Shown here in pieces: positions 47,055 through 55,943 of a DNA stretch of 64,000 nt. This stretch comes from Streptomyces griseocarneus (GTDB lineage: Bacteria > Actinomycetota > Actinomycetes > Streptomycetales > Streptomycetaceae): the NCBI RefSeq assembly GCF_014655595.1, contig NZ_BNBL01000012.1, forward strand, positions 135,135-199,134, written 5' to 3'. The translations under genes were made by a program, and so were the position numbers. Positions within the stretch are counted from its first letter, which is position 1. Every line of letters begins with the position of its first letter. The notes under the pieces are model-generated. The model did no database searches and was not told the DNA's origin. It saw only the letters and a list, made by a program, of their open reading frames with translations.

Positions 47055-47127
47055 GGCGATCCCCCCGCCCCCGCCGTCCTGCTGTCGTATCGTCAGGTGG
47101 GACGGCGGAGACGGAGGGGGCGACGGC

Positions 47128-50100
47128 GTGCACCCGGCAAGGGAACGCATTGCGGCGGTATTCGGGCGGACCCAGGGCAGCGGATATCTGCTGGCGCCGA
47201 ACCTCGTCCTCACCGCCGCGCACGTCGTCGGCGACTGCGAGGCGCCGGCGGTGATCGTCCCCGGCGGGACCGGCAAGGTGCGCTGCCGGGTGGCGTGGGC
47301 GCGCGACGACAACCGCCGCTGCGACGTGGCCCTGCTCGTCGCCGAGCGGGACGTGGTCACCGAGGAGGCGGCCGCGGCGTTCGAGCCGCTGGTCTGGGGG
47401 CGCGCCTACGACCTGCGGGCCTGGCCCGGCGCGCAGGCCATCGGATACCCGCACGTCCAGCGGGACACCGCCGGTGACCTCGACACCGAGCAGGTCGTCG
47501 GCGCGCTCAAGCCCGGCAGCAATCTCCTGAGCGGCCGGCACGTCCTCGACAGCGACCACGGCGCGCCGCTGCCGCCCGCCGGCGGCGGCTCGCCGTGGGC
47601 CGGGATGTCGGGGGCCGCCGTCTTCGTGGACGGACTGCTCGCCGGGGTCGTCTGCGCCGACCCGGGCGGGTGGCGGCACGGGCGGCTGACGGTCACGCCG
47701 TCGGAGACGCTGTGGCAGGAGTTCCGCTTCCTGCAGGAGTGCCTGCTCGCGGGGCACAAGCCGGAATCGCGCTCGCTCGCCTCGCCCCGGCAGCTCGAGG
47801 TGGAGGCGTTCGAGCGGCGGTTACGCGACTACATCGTGGGCAAGTCCGGCGAGCTGACCATCATCGGGCTGACGCTCGACGACGGTGAGGGGGAGACCTG
47901 GCCGCTGGATGCCGCGTACCTCAGCCTCGAGCTGTCGGGCGGCGGCCGGGCCATGGCCGCGGAGGGCTTCGAACTGCCCGGCGGCGGCCCGACGGCCCGT
48001 TCCGTGCCCTCGCCCAAGCGGGCGGAGGAGGCGCTGTCCGGGCACAAGCGGGTGCTGCTGCGGGGCGCGGCGGGCTCGGGCAAGACCACGCTCCTGCAGT
48101 GGCTCGCCACGATAACCGCCCGGGGCGAACTGCCCCCGGGCCTGGGCCACCTGAGCGGGTGCATGCCGCTGACCCTGCCCCTGCGGACCCTCATCCGGCG
48201 CGGCGAACTCCCGCAGCCCGAGGAGTTCCTCGCGGCCGCGGCCGGCCCGCTGGCCGGGCTGCCCGCCGCCCGCGGCTGGGCCACCCAGCGGCTGACCGAG
48301 GGCACGGCCCTGCTGCTGATCGACGGCGTGGACGAGGTCCCCGAGGCCGACCGCCGCCGCACGCTGACCTGGGTCAAGGACCTGCTGGCGGCGTATCCCG
48401 AGGCCCGCTACGTCATCACCACCCGGCCCTCCGCCGTGCGCGAGGGCTGGCTGGCCGACGCCGGCTTCACGGAGCTGGAGCTGCTGCCGATGAGCCGCGG
48501 CGACGTCCTGGACTTCATCGACCGCTGGCACGACGCGGCGGGCCTGCGGCACGACGAGCGGCTGCGGGCCTTCCGCGACGCGCTGTCGGCGGCCGTCGTC
48601 GCCAAGCGCGACCTGGGGCGGCTGGCCACCAACCCCCTGATGTGCGCGCTGATCTGCGCGCTCAACCGCTCCCGCCGCGGCTACCTGCCGCACGGCCGCA
48701 TGGAGCTGTACCGCGCCGCGCTGGACCTGCTCCTGATCCGGCGGGACCGGGAGCGCGAGATCGCCGTCGGCCTGGAGGGGCCCGAGCTGGAGCAGGCGCA
48801 GACCGCGCTGCTCCAGAAGATCGCCTACTGGCTGATCAGGAACGGCCGCTCGGAGATCGAGTGGCACAAGGCCGTGGAGATCCTGGAGCGGGCGCTGCCG
48901 GCGATGCCGGCGGTGGCGGCCCGGGGGAGCGCCGAGGAGATACTGCGGCACCTCGTGGTGCGCAGCGGGCTGCTGCGGCAGCCGACGAGCGAGACCCTGG
49001 ACTTCGTCCACCGCACCTTCCAGGACTACCTGGGCGCCCAGGCGGCCGTGGACGACTGGGACTTCGACCTGCTGGTCAACCACGCCCACGACGACCAGTG
49101 GGAGGACGTCCTGCGCATGGCGGTCGGGCACGCGCCGCCGCGGGCACGGGCGGAGCTGCTGCGGATGCTGCTGGAACGCGGGCAGAAGGAGGAGGCCCAC
49201 CGGGCCCGCCTGCACCTGCTGGCCGCGGCCTGCCTCGAACACGCCACCGAGGTCGACTGGGAGGTGCGCACCCGCGTCGAGAAGGCGGCGGCCGCGCTGG
49301 TGCCGCCGCGCGACCTGGAGTGCGCGAAGGAGCTCGCGGCGGTGGGCCCGGTGGTGCTGGACCTCCTGCCGGGCCCGGAGGGCCTGCCGGACGAGGTCGC
49401 CCACGCGGTGGTCGTCGCGGCGACCACGGTGGCGGACGACCAGGCCATCCCCCTGCTGGCGCGGTACGTGGACCACCCGTCGCTGGAGGTCCGGGCCCAG
49501 CTGGCGTGGGCCTGGGACCGTTTCGACACGCAGGGGTACGCGGAGGCGGTGATCGGGAGGCTGGCGCACGAGAACGCCGGCGAGGGCGCGCTGCACTTCG
49601 TGGTGAAGTCCGGCGAGCACGTCACCGCGCTCAAGCGGCTCGGGGGCCGGCCCTTGGTGCAGATCCATGGTCCGCTGACCGCCGAGGACCTCGCCGACCT
49701 CGACACTCCGGTGCTGACGGACCTCATCGTGCGCTCGTTCGGTTTACTGGAGGAGCTGCCGCTGCCGCCCGGTCTGACGTCTCTGTACGTGGGTCAGGAC
49801 GCCGGTGGTGTCCGGCTGGCGGGCCTGAGTCACCACCCGTGTCTGGAGTCGGTCATCCTCGATTGTCCGGCCCCAGACCTGCGGCAGTACGGCCTGCAGA
49901 CGCTTCCCCGGCTGCAGGATCTGGGCTGGCACGGGGCGGATCTGACCTCGCTGGCGCAGGTGCGGCCAATGGCCCGCGTGCGGGGGCTCCATCTGCTTGA
50001 GCCCACCGGCCTCGCGGGGCTGGCCCTTCTTCGGCAGACTTTCCCAGGGCTCGAACAATTGATCGTCCTTGGTGGTAGGGCCGACAGCGAGCCGCTCGAC

Positions 50101-50214
50101 CTGGCGCACCTGCAGGGCTTCCCACCGCTCGAACTGGTCATCCGCTACGCGGGGCCCGTCCTCAACCGCGATCTGCTCGGCGACGGCTGGAACCTGGACA
50201 TCGCAACTACCTGA
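47128..50214 (+). CDS. trypsin-like protease-NACHT STAND protein (putative defence)
   Basis: A 1,028-residue multidomain protein. Residues about 1-190 are a trypsin-like protease with a full triad: H32 (TAAHVVG), D66 (RRCDVALL) and S161 (GMSGAAVF). Residues about 300-520 are a NACHT ATPase: Walker A GAAGSGKTT (313-321), Walker B LLLIDGVDE (395-403), sensor TTRP (431-434). A winged-helix-like motif FVHRTFQDYL lies near 626. The C-terminus (about 650-1028) is helical repeats passing into leucine-rich segments. Two rare TTA leucine codons lie at residues 232 and 873. STAND ATPases with effector proteases defend bacteria against phages; function here is inferred. GTG at 47128 follows GGAGGGGG. 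Confidence 0.85.
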   Translation: MHPARERIAAVFGRTQGSGYLLAPNLVLTAAHVVGDCEAPAVIVPGGTGKVRCRVAWARDDNRRCDVALLVAERDVVTEEAAAAFEPLVWGRAYDLRAWPGAQAIGYPHVQRDTAGDLDTEQVVGALKPGSNLLSGRHVLDSDHGAPLPPAGGGSPWAGMSGAAVFVDGLLAGVVCADPGGWRHGRLTVTPSETLWQEFRFLQECLLAGHKPESRSLASPRQLEVEAFERRLRDYIVGKSGELTIIGLTLDDGEGETWPLDAAYLSLELSGGGRAMAAEGFELPGGGPTARSVPSPKRAEEALSGHKRVLLRGAAGSGKTTLLQWLATITARGELPPGLGHLSGCMPLTLPLRTLIRRGELPQPEEFLAAAAGPLAGLPAARGWATQRLTEGTALLLIDGVDEVPEADRRRTLTWVKDLLAAYPEARYVITTRPSAVREGWLADAGFTELELLPMSRGDVLDFIDRWHDAAGLRHDERLRAFRDALSAAVVAKRDLGRLATNPLMCALICALNRSRRGYLPHGRMELYRAALDLLLIRRDREREIAVGLEGPELEQAQTALLQKIAYWLIRNGRSEIEWHKAVEILERALPAMPAVAARGSAEEILRHLVVRSGLLRQPTSETLDFVHRTFQDYLGAQAAVDDWDFDLLVNHAHDDQWEDVLRMAVGHAPPRARAELLRMLLERGQKEEAHRARLHLLAAACLEHATEVDWEVRTRVEKAAAALVPPRDLECAKELAAVGPVVLDLLPGPEGLPDEVAHAVVVAATTVADDQAIPLLARYVDHPSLEVRAQLAWAWDRFDTQGYAEAVIGRLAHENAGEGALHFVVKSGEHVTALKRLGGRPLVQIHGPLTAEDLADLDTPVLTDLIVRSFGLLEELPLPPGLTSLYVGQDAGGVRLAGLSHHPCLESVILDCPAPDLRQYGLQTLPRLQDLGWHGADLTSLAQVRPMARVRGLHLLEPTGLAGLALLRQTFPGLEQLIVLGGRADSEPLDLAHLQGFPPLELVIRYAGPVLNRDLLGDGWNLDIATT

Positions 50215-50227
50215 CCGCCGCCCCCCG

Positions 50228-51673
50228 TCACCCCTCCGAGACGTCCTGCCAGACCTCGCGCAGGGCCGCCGCCACGTCGAGGGCCGTGAGCGGGGCGGCG
50301 CCCAGCCGGCGGGCCGCCAGGCCGTGCAGGTACGCGCCCGCCGACGCCGCGTCGCGCGCCGGGAGGCCCGCGGCCAGCAGGGAGCCGGTCAGCCCGGACA
50401 GCACGTCCCCGCTTCCGGCCGTGGCCAGCCAGGGCGTGCCCGTCGGGTTGGCCCGGACCGGGCCGGTGGCGTCGGCCACCAGGGTGGTGGAGCCCTTGAG
50501 CAGGGCCGTCACGCCGTAGCGCTCCGCCAGCGCCCGCACCGAGGACAGGCGCCGCGTCTCGACCTCCTCGCGCGAGACGCCCAGCAGCACGGCCGCCTCG
50601 CCGGCGTGCGGGGTCACCAGCGTCCGGGCCGTACGGGCCCGTACCGCCTGCGGGTCGAGCAGCCGCAGGCCGTCCGCGTCGATCAGCACGGGCACGTCGG
50701 AGGCGAGGACGTCCTCCAGCGCCTGCCGGGCGTCCGCGCCGTCGCCGAGGCCCGGGCCGACCACCCACGCCTGCACCCGGCCGGCCTTCGACGGCGGGCC
50801 GGTCGTCACCAGGGTCTCCGGGAAGCGCGAGATCACCGCGTCCACCGCCGGCCCGGCGTACCGCACCGCGCCCGCGCCGCCGCTCAGGGCGCCGGCCACG
50901 GCGAGGACCGCCGCGCCGGGGTAGCGGGCGGAACCGGCGACGATGCCGACGACGCCCCGCCGGTACTTGTCGCTCTCCGCGGCCGGGTGCGGCAGCAGGC
51001 GGGCGATGTCGGCGTGCTGTGGGGCCTCCACGTCCGGCACGGCCGGCAGCCACGGCTCCAGGCCGATGTCGACGAGCCGCAGCGCGCCCGCGTGCTCGCG
51101 CGCCGGGTCGACGAGCAGGCCGGGCTTGTACGCGCCGAACGTCACCGTCGCGTCCGCCCGTACGGCCGCGCCGGGCACCTCGCCCGTGTCGGCGTCGACG
51201 CCGCTGGGCAGGTCGACGGCGACGATCAGCGCGCCCGCGTCCTCGGCGGCGCGGACCAGGGCCTCGGCCTCCGGGCGCAGCCCGCCCTTGCCGCCGATCC
51301 CGGTGATGCCGTCGACGACGAGGTCGGCCCGTCGCACGGCGCCCGCGCCGTCGGCGGCGGGCACGACGCGCCCGCCGGCCGCGCGCAGGGCGCGCAGCCC
51401 GCCCTCGTGCGCCCGGCCGGGGGAGGTCAGCACCGCCGTGACGCCCGCGCCGCGGCGGGCGAGGCGGGCACCGGCGTAGAGGGCGTCGCCGCCGTTGTCG
51501 CCGCTGCCGGCGAGGAGGGCGACGCGGGCGCCGTAGACGCGGCGGCCGAGCAGGTCCGCGCAGGCGGCCGCGAGGCCTGCCGCCGCGCGCTGCATCAGGG
51601 TGCCGGGCGGCAGCTCTGCCATGAGTGCTCGCTCGGCGGTCCGTACGGTTTCCACGCTGTGGGCAGTCCTCAT
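50228..51673 (-). CDS. nnrD: bifunctional NAD(P)H-hydrate epimerase/dehydratase
   Basis: A 481-residue repair enzyme for damaged NAD(P)H. The N-terminal epimerase has GSGDNGGDALYAGARL; the C-terminal ADP/ATP-dependent dehydratase has DADGLRLLDP and ATAGSGDVLSGLTG. ATG at 51673. It converges with the NACHT gene (13-bp gap) and is divergent from alr. Confidence 0.94.
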   Translation of the reverse strand: MRTAHSVETVRTAERALMAELPPGTLMQRAAAGLAAACADLLGRRVYGARVALLAGSGDNGGDALYAGARLARRGAGVTAVLTSPGRAHEGGLRALRAAGGRVVPAADGAGAVRRADLVVDGITGIGGKGGLRPEAEALVRAAEDAGALIVAVDLPSGVDADTGEVPGAAVRADATVTFGAYKPGLLVDPAREHAGALRLVDIGLEPWLPAVPDVEAPQHADIARLLPHPAAESDKYRRGVVGIVAGSARYPGAAVLAVAGALSGGAGAVRYAGPAVDAVISRFPETLVTTGPPSKAGRVQAWVVGPGLGDGADARQALEDVLASDVPVLIDADGLRLLDPQAVRARTARTLVTPHAGEAAVLLGVSREEVETRRLSSVRALAERYGVTALLKGSTTLVADATGPVRANPTGTPWLATAGSGDVLSGLTGSLLAAGLPARDAASAGAYLHGLAARRLGAAPLTALDVAAALREVWQDVSEG

Positions 51674-51814
51674 GGGGCCAGCCTCGCGCAGGCCGGGGGC
51701 CCGTGACCACAGGGCCGGCCGGCGCGGCGGCGGGCCGGTCGTCCCGGCGACAACCGGACCCAAGCGTTCCCCCAGGCGATCCGCCCGGCGCCACGGCCTG
51801 AGACACTGGCGGGG

Positions 51815-52987
51815 ATGAGTGAGACACCGATGCGCGCCCGTGCCGTGGTCGACCTGGCCGCCCTGCGGGCCAACGTACGTGCTCTGCGGGCTCGCGCCCC
51901 CCGGGCGCAGCTGATGGCCGTCGTCAAGGCGGACGCGTACGGGCACGGGGCGGTGCCCTGCGCGCGGGCGGCCCGGCAGGCCGGAGCGGAGTGGCTCGGT
52001 ACGGCCACCCCGCAGGAGGCGCTTGCCCTGCGCGCGGCGGGCGACACGGGCCCGCTGCTGTGCTGGCTGTGGACGCCCGGCGGGCCGTGGCGGGAGGCCG
52101 TGGAGGCCGGCATCGACGTCTCGCTCAGCGGCCTGTGGGCCCTCGAGGAGGTCACCGCGGCCGTGCGCGCGGCGGGCCGCCCCGCCCGCGTGCAGCTGAA
52201 GATCGACACCGGCCTCGGCCGCAACGGCTGCCAGCCCGGCGACTGGGAGAAGCTCGTCGCCGCCGCCCGTGACGCCGAGCGCGCCGGCCTGGTGAAGGTC
52301 ACCGGCGTGTGGTCGCACTTCGCGTGCGCCGACGAGCCGGGCCACCCCTCGATCCGGGCCCAGGTCAAGGTCTTCGAGGACGCGGTGGCCTACGCCGAGC
52401 GCGAGGGGCTGACCCCCGAGGTCCGCCACATCGCCAATTCGCCGGCCACCCTCACCCTCCCCGAGACGCACTACGACCTGGTGCGGACGGGCGTGGCGAT
52501 GTACGGCATATCGCCCAGCCCCGAGCTCGGCACCCCCGAGGACTTCGGGCTCAGGCCGGTCATGACGCTCAGCGCGTCCCTGGCCTCCGTCAAGCGCGTC
52601 CCCGGCGGCCATGGGGTGTCTTACGGCCATCTCTACACCACCCCCGGCGAGACCACCCTCGCGCTCGTCCCCGTCGGCTACGCGGACGGCATCCCGCGCG
52701 CCGCCTCCGGCACCGGCCCGGTGCTGGTGGGAGGCAAGTGGCGCACGGTCGCGGGCCGCGTCGCCATGGACCAGTTCGTGGTGGACCTGGGCGGCGACAC
52801 CGCCCGCGTCGGCGACGAGGCGGTGCTGTTCGGCCCGGGCGACCACGGCGAACCGACCGCCGAGGACTGGGCCAGGGCGACCGGAACCATCGCCTATGAA
52901 GTCGTGACGCGCATCTCGGCACGCGTGCCCCGCGTCTATACCGGGGAGGTCCCGGAGGACACCACGAGCCACGACACGGGGGAGTGA
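51815..52987 (+). CDS. alr: alanine racemase
   Basis: A 390-residue PLP enzyme that makes D-alanine for peptidoglycan. The PLP lysine is K38 in AVVKADAYGHG; the second catalytic Tyr is near 270 (GVSYGHLYTT). ATG at 51815. The alpha/beta hydrolase follows in four bases. Confidence 0.97.
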   Translation: MSETPMRARAVVDLAALRANVRALRARAPRAQLMAVVKADAYGHGAVPCARAARQAGAEWLGTATPQEALALRAAGDTGPLLCWLWTPGGPWREAVEAGIDVSLSGLWALEEVTAAVRAAGRPARVQLKIDTGLGRNGCQPGDWEKLVAAARDAERAGLVKVTGVWSHFACADEPGHPSIRAQVKVFEDAVAYAEREGLTPEVRHIANSPATLTLPETHYDLVRTGVAMYGISPSPELGTPEDFGLRPVMTLSASLASVKRVPGGHGVSYGHLYTTPGETTLALVPVGYADGIPRAASGTGPVLVGGKWRTVAGRVAMDQFVVDLGGDTARVGDEAVLFGPGDHGEPTAEDWARATGTIAYEVVTRISARVPRVYTGEVPEDTTSHDTGE

Positions 52988-52991
52988 CGAC

Positions 52992-54284
52992 ATGGGCGAG
53001 GGCGGCGACGGCGCGGGCAGGGCGGCGGCAGCAGCGGCAGCGGAGGCTGCCGTGCGGACCGGAGGGGTCGCGGGCGTGGGCGCCGCGGCCTGGCGGCGCG
53101 GGGCGGGTCTCGCCGGAGCCGCGGTCGGCCTGGTCGCCGCAGGGGCCGCGGTCGGCGTCGCCGTCGAGCGGCTGACCGTAGGCCGCGGAATGCGCCGCAA
53201 GGCCCGGCTCGCGCTGGACGCGGTGGGCCCGTACGGCACCCTGCGCGGCACGCCCGGCGTCGCCGTCGCCGACGACGGCACCGAGCTCCACTACGAGGTC
53301 GACGAGGTGGAGGGGCAGCCGGCGGACGGCGCGCGCCCCCGGTTCCTCGGGCGGAGGCCGGCCCCTGCCGTCACCGTCGTCTTCAGCCACGGCTACTGCC
53401 TCAACCAGGACTCCTGGCACTTCCAGCGCGCCGCCCTGCGCGGCGTCGTCCGCACGGTCTTCTGGGACCAGCGCAGCCACGGCCGCTCCGGGCGGGGCCC
53501 GGCGCGGCGCGACGGCGGCGAGCCCGTCACCATCGACCTGCTCGGCCGCGATCTGAAGGCCGTCATCGACGCCGCCGCCCCCGAGGGGCCGCTGGTGCTG
53601 GTGGGGCATTCGATGGGCGGCATGACGATGATGGCGCTGGCCGACCAGTTCCCGTCCCTGATCGCGGACCGGGTGGCCGCCGCGGCCTTCGTCGGCACGT
53701 CCCCCGGCCTGCTGTCCGAGGTGACGTACGGGCTCCCGGTCGCCGGGATGAACCTGGTGCGCCGGGCGGTGCTGCCCGGGGCCTTCAAGCTGATGACGGA
53801 CCGGACCGACCTGGTCGAGAAGGGGCGCCGGGCCACCTCCGACATCGTCGGCGCGATCATCAAGCGCTATTCGTTCGGGACGCGGGACGTCGACCCCGTG
53901 GTGGCCCGGTTCGCCGAGCGGCTGATCGAGGCGACGCCGGTGGACGTGGTCGCCGAGTTCTACCCGGCGTTCGACGCGCACGACAAGGTGGCGGCGCTGA
54001 GCGCCTTCGCCCGCCTGCCCGTGCTCGTCCTCGCGGGCGAGAAGGACCTGATCACCCCGAGCTCCCACAGCGAGGTCATCGCCGACGCCCTGCCGGACGC
54101 GGGCCTGACGGTCGTGCCGGGGGCGGGGCACCTGGTGATGCTGGAGCAGCCGCAGCTGGTGTGCGAGAAGCTGGCGGAGCTGCTGGCGCAGGCGCCGGCC
54201 GCCCTGGCCGGCAGCCGCTCCGGCAGCCGCTCCGGGGGACGCGGCGGATGGGTGCGGGGCGAGGAGCGGGCCGCGCCCGAGTAG
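52992..54284 (+). CDS. alpha/beta hydrolase
   Basis: A 430-residue protein. After an Ala/Gly-rich N-terminus with a hydrophobic segment (about 38-58), the hydrolase fold shows SHGYCLNQDSW (oxyanion loop), the nucleophile elbow GHSMGG (S207), the acid residue in LAGEKDLITPSS and the His in VPGAGHLVMLE. Substrate unknown. It sits between alr and tsaE as in other Streptomyces, 4 bp after alr, so it is probably cotranscribed. Confidence 0.85.
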   Translation: MGEGGDGAGRAAAAAAAEAAVRTGGVAGVGAAAWRRGAGLAGAAVGLVAAGAAVGVAVERLTVGRGMRRKARLALDAVGPYGTLRGTPGVAVADDGTELHYEVDEVEGQPADGARPRFLGRRPAPAVTVVFSHGYCLNQDSWHFQRAALRGVVRTVFWDQRSHGRSGRGPARRDGGEPVTIDLLGRDLKAVIDAAAPEGPLVLVGHSMGGMTMMALADQFPSLIADRVAAAAFVGTSPGLLSEVTYGLPVAGMNLVRRAVLPGAFKLMTDRTDLVEKGRRATSDIVGAIIKRYSFGTRDVDPVVARFAERLIEATPVDVVAEFYPAFDAHDKVAALSAFARLPVLVLAGEKDLITPSSHSEVIADALPDAGLTVVPGAGHLVMLEQPQLVCEKLAELLAQAPAALAGSRSGSRSGGRGGWVRGEERAAPE

Positions 54285-54325
54285 GGCTCCGCGCCACGCC
54301 ACGGCACCCCGTACCATCGGCGGAT

Positions 54326-54859
54326 ATGAACGTCCCGCACGACATTTCCGCCGCCACGGCCACGCGCCTCACCGTCAAGTCCGCCGAGGACATGCGCGAG
54401 TTGGGCCGCAGGCTGGCCGCGCTGCTGCGGCCCGGCGACCTGGTCCTGCTCTCCGGCGAGCTGGGCGCCGGAAAGACGACGATGACCCGTGGGCTGGGCG
54501 AGGGCCTCGGCGTGCGCGGCGCCGTGACGTCCCCGACCTTCGTCATCGCCCGGGTGCACCCGCCGCTGGGCGACGGCCCGGCGCTGGTCCACGTCGACGC
54601 CTACCGGCTGTCCGGCGGCCTGGACGAGATGGAGGACCTGGACCTGGACGTCTCGCTGCCCGAGTCGGTCGTCGTCGTGGAGTGGGGCGACGGCAAGGTC
54701 GAGGAGCTGTCCGAGGACCGCCTGCGCGTCGTCATCGAGCGGGCGGTCGGCGCGGACGCCCCGGCCGCCGACGCGGACGAGGCGGACGACGTGCGCAGCG
54801 TGACCGTGACCGGCGTCGGCGAGCGCTGGGCGGGCGTCGACCTCACGCCGCTGGGCTAG
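54326..54859 (+). CDS. tsaE: tRNA threonylcarbamoyladenosine ATPase TsaE
   Basis: A 177-residue P-loop protein (GELGAGKTT, 44-52) required with TsaB and TsaD for the t6A modification of ANN-decoding tRNAs. It contains the SPTF segment and a DAYRL motif. ATG at 54326; the frame is open much earlier inside the hydrolase gene, but homology begins here. Confidence 0.93.
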   Translation: MNVPHDISAATATRLTVKSAEDMRELGRRLAALLRPGDLVLLSGELGAGKTTMTRGLGEGLGVRGAVTSPTFVIARVHPPLGDGPALVHVDAYRLSGGLDEMEDLDLDVSLPESVVVVEWGDGKVEELSEDRLRVVIERAVGADAPAADADEADDVRSVTVTGVGERWAGVDLTPLG

Positions 54860-54972
54860 CGCGGCGGCCCCGGCCGGGGCACGGGCGACGGGTCGGCTGT
54901 AGTTTCCGACAAGCCGTCGGGAAGATGTTGCGCGCGCGGTGTCGCGCGTGGTCACATGGAGAACGGAGAGAT

Positions 54973-54990
54973 GGTTAGGCCTGCCTAACC
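54973..54990. promoter_or_regulatory. 18-bp palindrome resembling an iron box
   Basis: GGTTAGGC ct GCCTAACC: perfect 8-bp arms with a 2-bp spacer, 34 bases before the 73-residue His-rich gene. Aligned with the DtxR/IdeR/DmdR consensus (TTAGGTTAGGCTAACCTAA), the right-hand 14 positions match 11. It may bind an iron regulator; a TetR-type site is an alternative. Confidence 0.4.
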
Positions 54991-55024
54991 GCTCCCCCGG
55001 CCCGAGCTGCTCCAGGAGGCATTC

Positions 55025-55246
55025 ATGACGGCCCACGAGCCCGCTGCCCCCCTGACGGACCGCTCGGAGGAGCGGCCCCGGCCCCTGTCGATGCGCGACC
55101 TCCTCGCGGCCTGCGCCGCCGCCGACGCGGTCTCCACGCCGCCGAAGGCCCCCGGCCGGACCCACGAGCACGAGCCCGACGAGCACCCGGGCCACGCCGA
55201 GCACACCGGGCACACCAGTCACACGCAGGAGCGCGACGCGGCCTGA
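55025..55246 (+). CDS. small histidine-rich hypothetical protein
   Basis: A 73-residue protein; the C-terminal third is unusually His-rich (HEHEPDEHPGHAEHTGHTSH). No signal peptide. CAGGAGGC lies upstream of ATG at 55025, a strong ribosome site, so the gene is probably real. The upstream palindrome and the His-rich tail point to metal binding or sensing, but this is inferred. It lies between tsaE and tsaB, splitting the usual t6A cluster. Confidence 0.6.
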   Translation: MTAHEPAAPLTDRSEERPRPLSMRDLLAACAAADAVSTPPKAPGRTHEHEPDEHPGHAEHTGHTSHTQERDAA

Positions 55247-55288
55247 CGCGCCGCGCCGACAAGCGCGACACGGCCCCGAATAGCCCGA

Positions 55289-55319
55289 ACGGGGGACGAG
55301 GCCGCGCCCCGTCCCCCGT
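55289..55319. terminator. hairpin after the His-rich gene
   Basis: ACGGGGGACG (55289-55298) pairs with CGTCCCCCGT (55310-55319), loop 11 nt. It separates the convergent genes at 55246 and 55344. Confidence 0.65.
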
Positions 55320-55343
55320 ATCCGGGTCTCCTCGCCGTCCGCC

Positions 55344-55943
55344 TTACGGGACGACGACCACCTTCGTGTTGTTCACCGCGAACTCCCACATCGCCCGCCC
55401 GTCCGCGGGCTGCGCACGGATGCCGCCGGTCTTCTTCGCCGGGTCCGGCTTCGGCGACGAGCCGTCGACGGCCGCGCTGAAGCCGAAGACGATCCCGGCC
55501 GCGTTCTTGTGGAAGCGCACCACGTGCTCGATCGGAACGCCGTCCGAGCCGGTGACCTGCGGGTCGCGCGAGGTGACCGTGTACGCCCCGGGCGGCGGGC
55601 TGACGGTGCTGGGCGCCACCTCGTACGTCCGGGTGGCCTTGCCGTCCGAGCCGACCAGCCACACGCGCTTCTGGGCGAGCGCGTAGACGACCCGAAGGCC
55701 GGCGCCGGAGTTCTCCGGAACGGCGTTCTGGGCCTTGCCCTGGTCCGCTCCGGCGCTTCCGGCCTTGTCCTTGCCGCCCGCGTCCTCGCCCTTGTCCTTG
55801 CCGGTCGCGGCCGGGGCGTGCGCGCTCGCGGGGCGGTCCGGCGCTGCCTCCGCCTGGAACGCGAGGAAACCGACCCCGCCCAGCGCCGCCGCCGTGAGCA
55901 CGGCCACGATCGCCCCCGAGCTGCTGCGTGCCACGGTGCGCAC
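55344..55943 (-). CDS. secreted YkuD-like protein lacking the catalytic cysteine
   Basis: A 199-residue protein with an N-terminal signal-like segment (about 10-33), an Ala/Lys-rich linker (40-80) and a domain from about 84 resembling L,D-transpeptidases (LRVVYALAQKRVWLV, PPPGAYTVTSRDPQ). The active-site equivalent reads KKTGGIRAQPAD (171-181), with Gly at position 174 where the catalytic Cys would be, and the usual His-Gly motif is absent. It is therefore probably a non-catalytic wall-binding or regulatory relative. The start is GTG at 55943. Confidence 0.65.
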   Translation of the reverse strand: MRTVARSSSGAIVAVLTAAALGGVGFLAFQAEAAPDRPASAHAPAATGKDKGEDAGGKDKAGSAGADQGKAQNAVPENSGAGLRVVYALAQKRVWLVGSDGKATRTYEVAPSTVSPPPGAYTVTSRDPQVTGSDGVPIEHVVRFHKNAAGIVFGFSAAVDGSSPKPDPAKKTGGIRAQPADGRAMWEFAVNNTKVVVVP

